Assembly: GCF_010015445.1 (NCBI RefSeq)
Contig: NC_053118.1
Span: 14,598,937-14,662,936, forward strand
Reading direction: 5' to 3'
Length of the DNA stretch: 64,000 nt
Source: Perca fluviatilis
Taxonomy: Eukaryota; Chordata; Actinopteri; Perciformes; Percidae
In this document: positions 48,066 to 59,640 of the stretch, piece after piece
Layout: each line of letters starts with the position of its first letter
Numbering within the stretch: position 1 is the stretch's first letter
The notes under the pieces: generated by a model
What the model saw: only the letters and a program-made list of their open reading frames with translations
What the model was told of the DNA's origin: nothing
The model's database searches: none
Translations under genes and position numbers: made by a program

Positions 48066-51000
48066 ACTATTGATCACATAGCATTATGCAACCCACAGAT
48101 TTTCCTGTGAATGGCCAAACATACAGTAGCATTTTATATTTCTTAGAATTAAGGCTTCATATCCCATGAATCTGATTCTTTAATTAAGTCACTTCAAACT
48201 CAAGTCTAGATATATGCTGTCACCTGTAAGTGATGCTGTACTGTCCGTTGTTGCTCAGAATGTTGTTCTCAGGTCCCCGCCACGTGACGGTGGCCCGGGG
48301 TCGACCACACACTTTGCACTTGAAAGTAACACTGTCGCCACCCTCACATGCTACATCCCTAACAGGGATCAGGAACTCTGGAAGAGCTGGAGAGAAAAAA
48401 TAGAAGTCAAAACCTTGAATCCCAAATCAGCTTAAAACACATTTCTATACATGTTAAAAGTTATAGGTTTCCAAGTAACAGCCCATGACAGGAGGGGATT
48501 GATTTAAAAGGCCTTAATGTCCAATTCAAGAATGTAATTTGTTAAGGTTTATTGGTACATTCTCTCTTTAGGTTTCCTTGATTGTTTTAACACACACCCG
48601 CATGCACCCACTCACCCACTCCTCGTTCAAAAGGAACAACGTGTACATACCATCATGGATGAAGTTGGGATTTAGAAGCTGTAATGAAAATGTAAGGACA
48701 ACATTAGATGTTTTGCACAAACAAAAATGTAAAGAGCAAATTAATTGGATTTGTAAAAATTATCATCACAATCCACCTTGACAGAGACTTTGTTGGCCAG
48801 GCCGTCCTGAGACTTGCGATAGCCGTTTTCCATCTTTCTCCCCTCTTTGTCTCTTTTCTCAGACTTTCGGCGGATACGGAGTGCTGTGTGCCATGATAAT
48901 GATTTTCTAAAGCAAACCAGACCAGTCTCAGTTTCTATTCCGTTTTTGCATAATCATGATGAATTCTGACATTTGCACTTGCTTGTTTTCCTCTCAAAAA
49001 CAGGACAAGTGTCTCGTATTCTTACTTGATGGTTCCTTCAGGGAGTTCGGGTGTGATTGAGGTTGAGGTATGTCCTAATACATAGCCAGGGATCCAGCCC
49101 TCAGCGGCAGGGCAGTGCTCATTGGAGGCTCGGTACACCAGGAACATGTTTTGCTGGTTGCTGGCTAGCATTTGGACCACCTCACCCTGCACCACACTGA
49201 TCTCATCCTCCTTCACTGCCACATAGTCCTGGGTCACCAACATGGTGGACACACTGCTGCTGCTACTGCTTTCACTCTGTCAAAGAAGAGTGTAAAACTT
49301 TAGACTTAAACACACAACGCTGTTTAAACAAAGCACAAGGTTAGACTGCACATGCAAGCAAACCAACAACATACACACTTACACACACTTACACACACTT
49401 ACACACACTTACACACACGCACACACACACACAGAGCTAAAAAGGGGAGTACAGAAGTGTATCAGTAGCTTCACACCAATCAAATGCAGGATTTGATCGA
49501 TGGTTACACACACAAATGACCTTGCTATTATGCTTGATGCATGCAGGAAGCATTGCAAAATTATTTTATTTATCTTGCATATAAATGGGTAAAGCAATCA
49601 TTTACATCTACAGTGGTGACTAAGAAGATATTGTATAAGACAGAAGTTCTGAAATACGGAACTTTGTGTTCCCAAGAACAGAGTGAAGTTGACGTAAAAA
49701 TACAGAAGACAATCTTTCAGCTTGCAGAGAGACAGAGCAGGTTGAAGTAAAGCAAACAGCAGCTGGTGTAGTTTTGAGGTTTACCATTAAAGGAACAAAG
49801 ATAGAAAGGGGGTAAAATGTGAAAGAGCTCCTCATCCGTGACAAAGTTTTGACCAGAGATCATTGATTATCGCATGAGGATATTACCATGGAAGTATGAT
49901 TGAAAAATATCAAATGTAATGGTATTTTTTAAAAAAAAAATTTTATAATTTGGCAACTGTTAGTGTTTATTAGCTGCAGTAGAGAGGCAAACACACACTG
50001 AAGCTCAGAGAGTCTAAGAAAGCAGATACAACAGCTGCTCTATGAGTCAGATCCACACTGTTAGTACATTCTGGGAGAGCCAGAAAATTCTCTCTCACAC
50101 ACACACTGTCGGTGAAGTTAGTGCACTCAGATAGCCGTTAATCTCCAGTGTAGTAGTCGATGCATGTACAAGCCATTCTCAGAGCCAGCGGCAGGGTGAC
50201 TGACGGACAGCCAGTCAGTGAGGGTGGGGTTAGTGACTAGTGAGTAGCTCTAGGCCTCACTAAAGCCTGGGCCTCGACTTGGCATCTTACCCCGTTGCTC
50301 TGGGTGGAGTGTATGGACTGCTCGCTGGTGGAGGAGCAGGTGCTCATGCGGTCTATGTCCTTACTGTGGGTGGAGTGGCGGTGATGAGAGGGCGTCCCAT
50401 GGCTTCCTCTGCCCAAAGAGTCCCCTCCCCCACCACTGTCACTGGGGTAGGAGAAGGAACCAGCCCAGCTGGCGGGAGAGGGAGGCACAGCAGGGACCAT
50501 AGCCCAGAAAGAGTTACCTTTATGGGCTGGGCTAGAGGGGACAAATACTTCCTTTCCTCCACCTCCAGGGGACAGAGGTGAAATCAGAGGAGAAACTGTC
50601 CCAACCCGAGGGCTTTTTAGGGGCAAATTAAGAGGAGCCACAGCCATCTGTGGTATTCCAGCTGTTTGATGTTTCTGGTTTTCTTCATAGCCCCCCAGAC
50701 CCGGTCTGACATTGGCCTCCATGTTGTCTGATGCTCTGTTACTGTTATTACTGTTACTTCCATGAGGACTATTCAGCATTCTCATCTTAGGGACCTCTGA
50801 GGCCAACACCTCTCCATTTGTGGTTGTGTCTGAGTAGGGGTTAGAGGGGAGGGATTGAGGGGACGGAGGGTGGCAGGGTGACCACATACCTGCTGATCTG
50901 TCGGGCCCCTCAGGGCCCGGGGGATGGTGGTGGTGGACGGGCTGGGGGAGGCGTGAGGATGGCTGGGGGATGCGGGAGGGTCGGGAGCGAGGTCCGCACA

Positions 51001-54000
51001 GAGAAGAGGAGCTGCTCCCTGATCCTCCAGAGCCACCGCCGCCACCTCCCCCACCCATGTTGGAGGTACTGTTGGAGCTGCTGCCTCCTGGCAGGCCTCC
51101 AGTACTACTGCTGCTACTGCTGGGTGGACCGCCTGGCCCGCCACCACCCACGTGGTTCCTCTGGTACTCTATGGGTGATGTCAGAGCTGTGGGAGAGGAT
51201 GAGGGGCAAGATGACAAAAAAAGCATAAAAACTCATAATAATCAAGACAGAACCCTTAAGAAAACACTAGAGAGTATTTAGTTCCAAGAGGCTGAAAAAG
51301 ATCTAGTACAATATTGAAAACTCAAAAATAATGGTACTTGTGCAAATTTCCACTAAAGGACCAAGTCCAGCATTATTTGGGTGTAAGCTTGTAATTTTGT
51401 GTGCACAGTAATAGGCACATCATACTCTTACCATTGAGGAAATTGCGCTGGTTCTCCAGTATCTGGCTGACCTGGTGGACCCAGACTTGACTGACTCCAG
51501 GGCTCACTGAATGGAGGGTGTATCGCTCCAGGCTGCCACTCGATGATCTGGAGGTGAGCGTGAACTTGCAGGGGTCATCTGCATTTTCTTCTAAACCCAA
51601 CCAGCTCACCTGAAGTGATGGGAAAAGAAAGGAGGAAGAGAGAAGAAAAAGGAAGAGAGAGGAAGTGTGGCAAAGAAAAAAGTAAAAATGGCTGAGTATT
51701 TTGAATAAGAAGCTACAGTACAATCAGTATGTGAACATGCAATACATACAGTAAACAAGGGGGTTAAAGTGGGCTGGAACAACTATTTGGTAAAGTCAGT
51801 TGAACAGGTGAAGATCACATGGTGGTAGCATACCGGTTACAAACCGGCTCGGTAGTGAACGATACGGTAACATGCTGCATATCCAGTGTTTTTAGCTGAG
51901 CTAGACAGAGAATATTAGTTTAAATAGATTGGTGATGCTGTTTTGCCCTCATTCTTCATCGTGAAGTAACCTGGAAGTGAATGTAGCCCCAGTGTGTTTT
52001 ATGTGGAGTAACTGCGTCGGCCTCCGTTTACAAAAAATAGACTTTTAAATGATTGTCAGCAACCGGTCATACTGTAACTTAGGAGGCAATATGGCATGCA
52101 GTTAACACACTAGTCATCATTTTGTTTTACTCCAGTCAATTGCACCTGGTGACCACTGTTTTGGAAGAAGAACACAACGAGAGTAACAGGTGAACTAGCT
52201 TTAAAAGGGAGTTTTCTTGAAGTGCTGTGTAGTGTAGGGCTGCACAAAATGAGGAAAATATGGGATAACATTATTGAGTATCGCGATAATCAGAGATGGG
52301 AAGTAACGAAGTACAAATACTTCGTTACTGTACTTAAGTCGATTTTTCGGATATTTCTACTTTACTTTACTATTTTTTTTTGTGCCGACTTTTTACTTTT
52401 ACTCCTTACATTTTAACACGAATATCGGTACTTTCTACTCCTTACATTTTAAAAATTGGCTCGTTACTTTAGTTTTGTACAAGAGGTCGTAATGTCGGAG
52501 AATAGCGCGGACACGCGCCTCACACCGGGGCGGGCGCGTGCACACAGAAAAAAGTGAAAAAAAAAGAAAAGAGACTGCTGTCCGGAGGATAATCAGTTGA
52601 GATCGTGTGTGTCGTCCTTGAGAACTGTAAGTCGTATAACTTATGTTGTCAGTTCATTTAAGCCTGTTGTTGTATTGGTCTATAGTTCCTGCACAGTTAA
52701 AGTAGGTTAGCTAGTGATTTAGTTGTTTGTGTTCTTCACCTGTTAGCTAGGTTTCACGTTGCTACACGCAACGTCATTCCCAAGCATCAAAAGAGAGAAG
52801 TTGTCCGTGTTTTACAGACACACCTGGGGAGGGGGGGAGTTTGAAACCAGCATCAGCTTTAAATACGGTCCTAATCTAGTCCTCACTAGCAAGTTTCAAA
52901 TAATTTCACTGGAGTTACCGTTATTATTTTTCACGTGATCAATACCGAATTCAATCTAATTGGATGGGAATATACTGTAGGCTACGTTGCATGTAACGCA
53001 CCACTACAAGATGACTCGACAGATTCGGCCGCATTCTGCATTCATTTGCGGCAAATAATTGCAACATGATGGTGGTAACGTTAGCACTAGTAGTATGGAC
53101 GGCGACATGATTGAAAATGAAGAAAACAGAGATCCCAGAGATTAGGCAGACAAGCAGCAAGACATTCCCAATCATCCCTGGCCTTATCTGAGAGAGATGT
53201 TTGAGATAGGCTAGGAGGCATCAAGTATGACTCCTGGCCAATGTGCTGTGTAACTCTAAAAGTATGGGGAACTTCTTAATTAATCTATGTTTAGTAATTC
53301 ATATTGTATCCTTTATTTTCTTTCTATATTTGAGCACACACACATGCATGTAGATTCCTTTAAATGTTATGGGGACGATTAAAAAAGAGAAACTGGATCT
53401 GTGAATTCTCACAGAATCACAATTGAATTCAAATCTTGCTACTCAGTCAGCATCTTTAGAATTTAAAATGTTAAATTTGAGAATGGAATTTGGTGTGGTG
53501 TTAGCACACCCTCCGCCCAGATCGTAGGGTTCCACCAAACTGCCAGAGCCCACTTTAACCCCTGCATGGACAGTGTAATTTTATCAACTGTGGGAGGCTT
53601 TTATTTTGCTCTAACTGTAGCTTGCTCTAACATTTTATTGAGTTGCACTTACCTTGATGTTGTTCTTGAAGAGGTAGCCAGGAGAAGAGAAGCCCTTCTT
53701 TTTGTCTATGGGCTCACTGAAGATGACAATCTGCTCAAACAGGAAGACTCTCCTCTCTTTCATCCTGGACAGAAGTCCTCCATCCTGGTCTGCCACCATG
53801 AAGGTGTCTTGTAAGAGCAATCTTCCCTGCGCCACAATTTTACCCTGAAGAAAGAGGGAGAGCAGAGAGAAAGAAAATCAGAAAACAGGGACAGCGGAGG
53901 ACAGCATGCTCTTCAATGTTTTGACTGCCAGTTTTCATAAATAAAATTTTGAATAAGCAAGAGACGGGCAAAAACAAAAGCAATGTCTAATACATCACAA

Positions 54001-56227
54001 ACTACCTACAGTACTACATATGTGCAAAAATTAGTGCACACTGACACCTAGAGGCAGTTGACTGAAATTAGAAATTGATTTCTGCAGGGTACACAGTAAA
54101 CTATTTGCATTGCTACCTTATTTAATTCAGTATAGTTGTCCAAGCACACACACAGACAGGCACAGACATGCACAAACTTCTGAGAGGATAAAGAGCGGTC
54201 TTACATCGAAGCCTTGAAGGCGCCCAACATTCATCATGTCATTGCAGCGCTTGGGGACCACACACATCACCTCTACAGCTTTCTATAGTAGAACATGAGA
54301 GTAACACAAACTTTAAGAGACGAATTTCAAGAGAGTCAAGTAAAAAAAAAGATAGAGGATTAGAATGTGAGTCTTAGTATAAAAAATAGATTATTATACA
54401 TCATCACTTGGCAATCTGGGCATCACATTACCTCCAGCTCTGTCGTATCCACTCCAGCTTTCTTAGAAATTTTGAGAAGATCCTGTTAAAGAGGTCAAAT
54501 GTTTAGAAATTTTTTTTATTGTGTTGATCAATATGAAAATTACTTTTACTTAGTGTGAATGCAGCCTGCAAAGTAAGAACACTACAGTAGATTTACCTTC
54601 AGTAGCAACTGGTACTTCATTATACGTTGGACGGGTTTGATTAGCAGGTCAGTAATCTGCAATCTGTGGCCCAATCGCTGCTTGAGGTCCTGATGAAAGA
54701 TACACATATTATTATCTCTATAATAAAATAGTGATTACCTGGATAATACAACATAGAGAACATTCTATAGGCCTGGGTAGTTGTAAAAATAATCTTACTT
54801 CAAAGTAAGTGTCAATGTACTCTGACACAATGTGCTCAGATTTAGGTTTGTTCTGGCAGTACACGATGTACATGTGTAGCCTCCGCTCCTGCAAATGGAA
54901 CAAAACCAGAAAACAAAGGTAGCTTTTAGAAGTGAAAAAAATGATAGTTTAAACTATTATTTCCTTGCTCTCTCTTTTAAATTCAATAAAATTGACTTGA
55001 CAATCCACCCTTCAACAAAAAATGTAATGCTAAACAAATGTGAATAGGTTCCTCACCTGTTTGATAAATAAAGGAGCCAGCCTGTCAGGATCCTCTAAAC
55101 ACTTCTCAAGCTCTCCAAGGAAAAGACTGGGGACCAATCAAGAGAGAAATACGTGATTAAATCTGCTAAGGAACTTGGTACTGCCTGTATTTTTACTTTA
55201 TATTGTCCGTCTGCACGCTGTGGCAGATAATGCAACTCTAATAAAAAATTGTAGTGGATATTGTAGGGCATGTTAACTGGATAAGACTGCCAAGCATACT
55301 CTTTGTGCCAGTCATAGATCTGATGGATGTTTCCAAAGACGATCTTGTCTTTTCCTCTCATGTCATCTGGAACTCCTTCTTCTTTCATCCTGCTCATGTA
55401 GCCCTGAGGGAAGAAAGGTCGACTCGTTTGTAAAACATACAGCAAACACCGACCAAAAAGAAATCTCTGAATGTCTTTTTTTTTTTTACCTCCACCACTG
55501 ATCCCAGATCTCTGACATAGTCTCTCTCAGTCTCCACCAGCTCCAGAAGCACATAACTGGAAGACACAAAACAGAAATTGTCACTGTGCAATACAAATGT
55601 AATGCACTCAGCTGTGGATGAACATCAGAAATGTTCCATATAAGCACACAGATGAAGACAAACGTGATTCACTGATTGAACTCAAGCAGCTTTTGTTTAT
55701 CAATACACTAACACGACACAGGCTTATAACTTACTGTCTTCTCTTGAAGAAGCCGGACTTGCGCTCATCCAACTCATCGATGGGTGAGGAGGAGGAGAGG
55801 AGGGAGTTGTCGGAGGGGTTGAAGGAGGGAGAGCTGCTGTCGCCCTGCTCTACCGACAGAGAGCTGGGACGATCCTCCAGTGACTGAGGAAAGACGAGGA
55901 CAGAGGCAAGGAGAGGACCAGAGTGCAAAGGGGGAAAAACAGAAGATTGAAGAAAAAAGGAACTGTCACTGAGCTGGAAAAAACAGCTGAAAGAGTATTT
56001 ACAGTATGTGGTCTCATCTTTTAGACAGCAGGTTTCATTTAAAAGGTATTAACTTTACTTTGATATGTGTCCACACTGTGTGTAAGCCAGTGGGCATGTG
56101 TGTTGGGGATATTGGCCAGTGCGATGCCCATTTGTTGGAAGAGTGGACAGCTGGCATAGTGAGTCACAGTCCTGACAGATGAATAGTTAGGCCATGATGC
56201 CATTCTCTGTCAATAACACCAGAACAA

Positions 56228-56272
<45 letters not shown>

Positions 56273-58131
56273 TGTAATCTATCAGAAGTCTTCTGTGTAT
56301 AAATGCGGCACCTTTGCGTGTACTTGTGAGTTTTGTTTATTATTTTTTTTCTCACCATCTTGCTCTTCACCAGCTCTTCGATGGCACTGACCAGTTCAGC
56401 AGCACTGGGTGTCTCTGAACTGTTGGGACGAGCGGACAGACGAGATGCAGACTGATAGGACAGAGAAAATGGAAGAAAGAAGGAAAGTTAATGGTTAAGG
56501 TGTAAAACATGACAAATGTAACACTTGGCAGAGCTGCATTCGAACAGGAGTCATACATTCTCAAACGGCTACTACTGTGAATGTGATCAGGCTCACCATT
56601 GTTGAGTTTGGACCCCGATATTCCACATGTCCAAATAAGGACTTGGTGGGTGTGATCTCCCTAATAAAAGGGTTAACTGGGGCCAAGTTGGAGTCAACAG
56701 GGTTAACAGTTATGAGGAGGGTTTAGGTCAATGGCAAGCTCTAGGATTGGACTGCTCTTCAAGCACGAGCGCCATGATTGGTCAAACAACTTATATACAG
56801 CAAACATTGTTGCTTAATACTCCATTGGAGAGAATGTTTGCCTCCGCAACAGAGCCATTGCAGCAGGCAACGTTTTTTAAAAGGCAACTTTTCAAAACCA
56901 GACTTAATGGGAATTCACCATTTAGTCCCACAAACACCTCACAACTGCAGCAACACATGGATGGAGTATCCACTTCAGCAACAGTAGAACAATTACACTC
57001 CACAGGAATGACATTTAGTTGAAGAAAGAAAAAGAAAAAAGTTGAATAAAGAAGGATCCAAAGTGGAGATGGAGTGGCTTGTTTACATGGAGAGATAGGG
57101 AAACTGGGAAAGAAGAGAAGCAGAACAAAAATCAACGTAATGCTGAAAGGAGGAACATGCAACCATCAAGGAAATAAGAGAAAAACAAGAAAGGTTATTA
57201 GTGCCAAAGTAAAAGTTTAGATTGTGTAAGCTTTGTGTGGACCTCTACATAGAACCAAACACAAAACTCTGCTTAAATTAAGATTAATGTTGATAAAATA
57301 TTTTAAGGAATTAGCAAAAAAGAATTTTGTGTTCTTGCACTTATGTGTTGGGAATTTCTTTATTAGGAGTAACCCGTTGAGATGCACCATCTCGTTTTTG
57401 AGGGGGTCCTTAAACTTATCTGTGTTATCTTATCTTACACATGTGCAAACCTCCCCTCAGTTAATTGACAAAACATTTTATACATGTATTTGTGTGCCAC
57501 TGTATTGCTGATGAAGCAAAGCATGTTTGGCCCATTTTAAATATATTGAGATTGCCCTGCGTGACCAACCTTGTCGTCCTGGGAGTCGGGCTGCAGCAGG
57601 CTGTGTTGCTGGATGGCCATAGGTGGAGGTAGAGGGACGGCATCAGCCCCCTCCTCTCCTTCCTCCTCACCGCAGCTCTGCATGCCTGATGAGGAAGACT
57701 TGGACAGGGTACCACTGCTCAGCCCCTCATTACGCATTCGCTAGAAACAGAGAGGAGAACAATGATTGTCAGTTGGTAGGTCGGAACCAAAACTCTTTGA
57801 ATCATCTGGCAGGGTCGGTTATCCACTGCTTTATCTGTTCTTACTTCCTCCAGTGTTTCGTCCTGTGGCGTGGCGGCGCTGTCGTCAGAGTCCTTCTGCG
57901 AGCCGGCCATTGTGTCCATGTTCTTCCTTGTAACTTCCCGGTTCTTCTTGTGCTTGTGGGCGAGCTTCTTGACGTGGCCATCAGCTTTGCCGGAGCTCAG
58001 CCGCCGCACTGGGCTGGTCAGCCACTTCCGTAAGGTGTTCCCAGGACGTTTGGGTCCTGGTGAGCTGTGTGGACCCAGCGTCTGGCTGGAGCCTGGGTGT
58101 AGGGCGTCGTTACTGGATACAGACAAGGTGT
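41409..58131 (-). CDS. trio: trio, C-terminal half (GEF2 to kinase), 24 exons
   Basis: Trio is a large cytoplasmic scaffold with two Rho-GEF modules and a kinase domain. GEF2 acts on RhoA, and the protein serves axon guidance and migration. Exons, 5' to 3' on the minus strand: 58131-57845, 57740-57570, 56451-56356, 55883-55735, 55556-55490, 55403-55300, 55126-55057, 54888-54799, 54689-54597, 54482-54432, 54282-54205, 53844-53653, 51609-51432, 51186-50291, 49276-49026, 48906-48777, 48678-48651, 48386-48224, 48025-47904, 47645-47567, 42849-42649, 42524-42386, 42202-42016, 41836-41409. Every junction is GT/AG and every phase fits; 4,250 coding bases, 1,415 residues. I prefer trio to its paralogue kalrn because of the linker ('SRPSRIPQP', '[11 protein letters not shown]') and kinase wording ('[14 protein letters not shown]'). 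The 5' half lies beyond the window. Which fish trio paralogue it is cannot be decided. Confidence 0.93.
42878..44790 (-). mobile_element. LINE with internal deletion in the trio kinase intron
   Basis: Same orientation as trio. 44701-44099 ends with the start of an endonuclease domain ('[20 protein letters not shown]', 'MMCLTETW'). 43753-43388 and 43388-43020 encode the end of the reverse transcriptase ('[20 protein letters not shown]', '[17 protein letters not shown]', '[13 protein letters not shown]'). The catalytic centre is deleted. A (TAA)n tail at 42885-42903 marks the 3' end. Confidence 0.8.
44864..47252 (+). mobile_element. TIR DNA transposon with BED-like finger, trio intron
   Basis: Ends CACTGCATGAAAAGTGGGAT and ATCCCACTTTTCATGCAGTG are perfect inverted repeats 2.4 kb apart. 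Inside, plus-strand 45455-45590 encodes '[20 protein letters not shown]', a BED-type zinc finger start, then degrades. Further short frames and an AATAAA at about 46769 follow. No intact transposase; target duplication unclear. Confidence 0.7.
47904..48678 (-). CDS. trio: trio exons: Ig-like domain
   Basis: A 28-base exon (48678-48651) encodes LLNPNFIHD. Two further exons form an I-set Ig fold with both cysteines and the core Trp: '[20 protein letters not shown]' and '[17 protein letters not shown]'. The acceptor tract of exon 48025-47904 is the (GA/TC)n microsatellite next to it. Confidence 0.9.
48031..48062. repeat. (GA)16 microsatellite at a trio splice acceptor
   Basis: It reads (TC)n on the coding strand and ends five bases before the Ig exon, forming its polypyrimidine tract. 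Confidence 0.9.
48777..49276 (-). CDS. trio: trio exons: second SH3 domain
   Basis: Exon 49276-49026 encodes 'SESSSSSS', then the SH3 core '[20 protein letters not shown]', 'NMFLVYRAS' and '[15 protein letters not shown]'. Exon 48906-48777 continues [18 protein letters not shown] to '[16 protein letters not shown]'. The acceptor is at 48906; a later AG at 48884 would break the frame. Confidence 0.9.
50291..51186 (-). CDS. trio: trio exon: Gly/Ser/Pro-rich linker
   Basis: One 896-bp exon between PH2 and SH3. It begins '[11 protein letters not shown]', runs through poly-Gly and poly-Ser, then 'SRPSRIPQP', a His/Pro run, '[16 protein letters not shown]', '[15 protein letters not shown]' and '[20 protein letters not shown]'. 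It is low-complexity and probably disordered, with many potential phosphosites and SH3-binding prolines. The opposite strand's open frames here are compositional shadows. Confidence 0.9.
51432..53844 (-). CDS. trio: trio exons: PH2 domain
   Basis: Exon 53844-53653 encodes '[15 protein letters not shown]', '[15 protein letters not shown]' and '[10 protein letters not shown]'; exon 51609-51432 encodes '[20 protein letters not shown]' and the C-terminal helix '[14 protein letters not shown]'. PH2 packs on DH2 and restrains its activity in the family. The intron between them (51610-53652) holds a hAT remnant. Confidence 0.9.
52288..52560. mobile_element. hAT-type remnant in trio PH2 intron
   Basis: Begins 'cagagatgggaagtaacg' followed by 'ttcgttactgtacttaag', a typical fish hAT left end. 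The matching right end was not found; the rest of the intron (51610-53652) holds no other recognisable feature. Confidence 0.5.
54205..55556 (-). CDS. trio: trio exons: DH2 (RhoGEF) domain
   Basis: Seven short exons encode the second Dbl-homology domain, which exchanges nucleotide on Rho. Signatures: '[20 protein letters not shown]' (CR1), '[16 protein letters not shown]', '[15 protein letters not shown]', '[18 protein letters not shown]' (CR3 helix), then '[18 protein letters not shown]' leading into PH2. No residue loss is visible. Confidence 0.92.
55735..58131 (-). CDS. trio: trio exons: linker before GEF2
   Basis: Four exons. The first carries '[20 protein letters not shown]' and a Lys-rich run; the second the acidic [12 protein letters not shown] and Pro-rich VPLPPPMA; the third '[16 protein letters not shown]'; the fourth '[14 protein letters not shown]' and '[14 protein letters not shown]'. 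The segment is probably flexible and phosphorylated. The last exon ends in phase 2 and joins the DH exon through a His codon. A (GT)n run lies in the intron at 56231-56270. Confidence 0.9.
56231..56270. repeat. (GT)n microsatellite in trio intron
   Basis: About 20 GT units; open frames across it are artefacts. Confidence 0.9.
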
Positions 58132-58879
58132 CTAAGGGTGAACAGGAGAAAAGAAAGAGAAGGTTGATATTGCTATTATCACAAGTATAGTCTGTGATTT
58201 GAATGCACACAAAAGGGGTTATCGCACCAAAACAATCAAAACACAAGATTGGAATGTGCTATTAGTCATTCTAAATTAAGACAATCTGATGATGTCACTG
58301 CTTGGTGTAGTCAGGAATCAAAATGCTCCAATCAGTTGGCCAATACTAACAGCAGTGGTTTTTCTTGTCATTGGTTCACAGGTCTTTCAATTCAGGGACT
58401 AAACCTAGACACAACTAACCCATTTGATTAATGTCTGGTGCTGTAAAAAGATTACATCAGAAATGCTTGTAAAGCCTGAAGCTTTGTTCATCAGTAGTTA
58501 ATGTATTCAAGTTGTGTAACAAACAATAAACAACATTTTACATGTAGTCACCATATATGCATATGTGAGTTTGCATAGAGTGAGAAACACTGAGGGAAAA
58601 CAGGGTATATGATAACAATGCGTGTGCTTCTGTTTGTTTGTACAGGGTTTGTATGTGTTATGTGCAGTAGGCAGGCTGGCCTTCTCACAGTGATGCTCGC
58701 CTTAGGGAATCTGTAGGAGGAAAGCTCTTCTTCAACTAGTGATGGAGCGATGGAAAAAAAAAAGACAGGATAAAGGGTTACTAGAGGCTTTGTCTGAATG
58801 CTTCAAAGATCCATCCCTCTGTCTTACTAGTCTGCTCATTCGATCCATCCTATCTTTAGCCTCAACCCCTTTCTCCTAC

Positions 58880-59640
58880 ATTACCCTAACACCATACCTG
58901 CCAACACTCCCGTTTTTCCCGGTATTCTCCCGTTTTTTTTAGCCCTATCTCCCGGACCCCTCCTGGTTTGTTATTTCTCCCGGGATACTCCCCCCGTAAT
59001 TTGCATGGCCCAAACTCCTTTATAAATAATCGGACCAATATGTTTGTCTAATGTTGACCTGTTGCCAGATCTTGTATGAAATGCATCCTATTCACACAAT
59101 CCACACACCATATACAATTTTCAACCCGTTTGTCACCTCAACCTGACAACCTATAACCCAGCTGCGCAGTTGATCTCTGCGCAAACTTCGTGGAAAGTTC
59201 AGACCTGAAAGCGAGCCAATAAAAATGGCAGGTGAAGGCGGTGTTCCCGCAAAGAAATATAGCTGTAAATTTCAACAGTGTTGGGCGCAACAATATACAT
59301 GCATCTTACATAGTCATATCGACAACCTCCACGCTTTTTGTAAGGTATGTCGCATTGATTCTAATATAGCGCACGGTGGGAAAAATGACATTACCCAGTA
59401 CATTAAAACACAGCGGGTCAGTACACTTAACAGTGCCCCCCCTTTTTATTATTTTACGCCCCTGCCTCTCAGACAGCCTGAATCCACTGCTGCTTTGTAT
59501 GATAATGTTGAAGTTGGATTTGTTTGTGTGCTCTCACACTGTGCAACATGAGCCCAACTCTGACACCACACATCATTCCCTGGACAAGACCTCCTCTAAG
59601 ACCTCATAGTTCAAAACAAGGTAACATGATTTAAGAGTAT
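58880..59640 (+). mobile_element. hAT-family remnant with zinc-finger fragment
   Basis: Starts near 'cctgccaacactcccg' with repeated CTCCCG motifs. 59225-59420 encodes 'MAGEGGVPAKKYSCKFQQ', then 'AFCKVCRIDSNIAHGGKND', a zinc-finger domain typical of one hAT transposase group. The frame then ends, and the catalytic region is missing. Confidence 0.6.

Noticed and set aside
48883..48906. Micro-exon between the SH3 exon and the next trio exon
   Set aside because: An apparent phase clash vanished when the acceptor was moved from 48884 to 48907; the extra residues (KKSLSWHT) fit the trio family.
50970..51281. Plus-strand Pro/Leu-rich ORF
   Set aside because: Compositional shadow of the trio Gly/Ser/Pro linker exon.
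41409..58131. Kalirin (kalrn) as the identity of the GEF-kinase gene
   Set aside because: The linker and the end of the kinase match trio wording better; kalrn remains a close paralogue.
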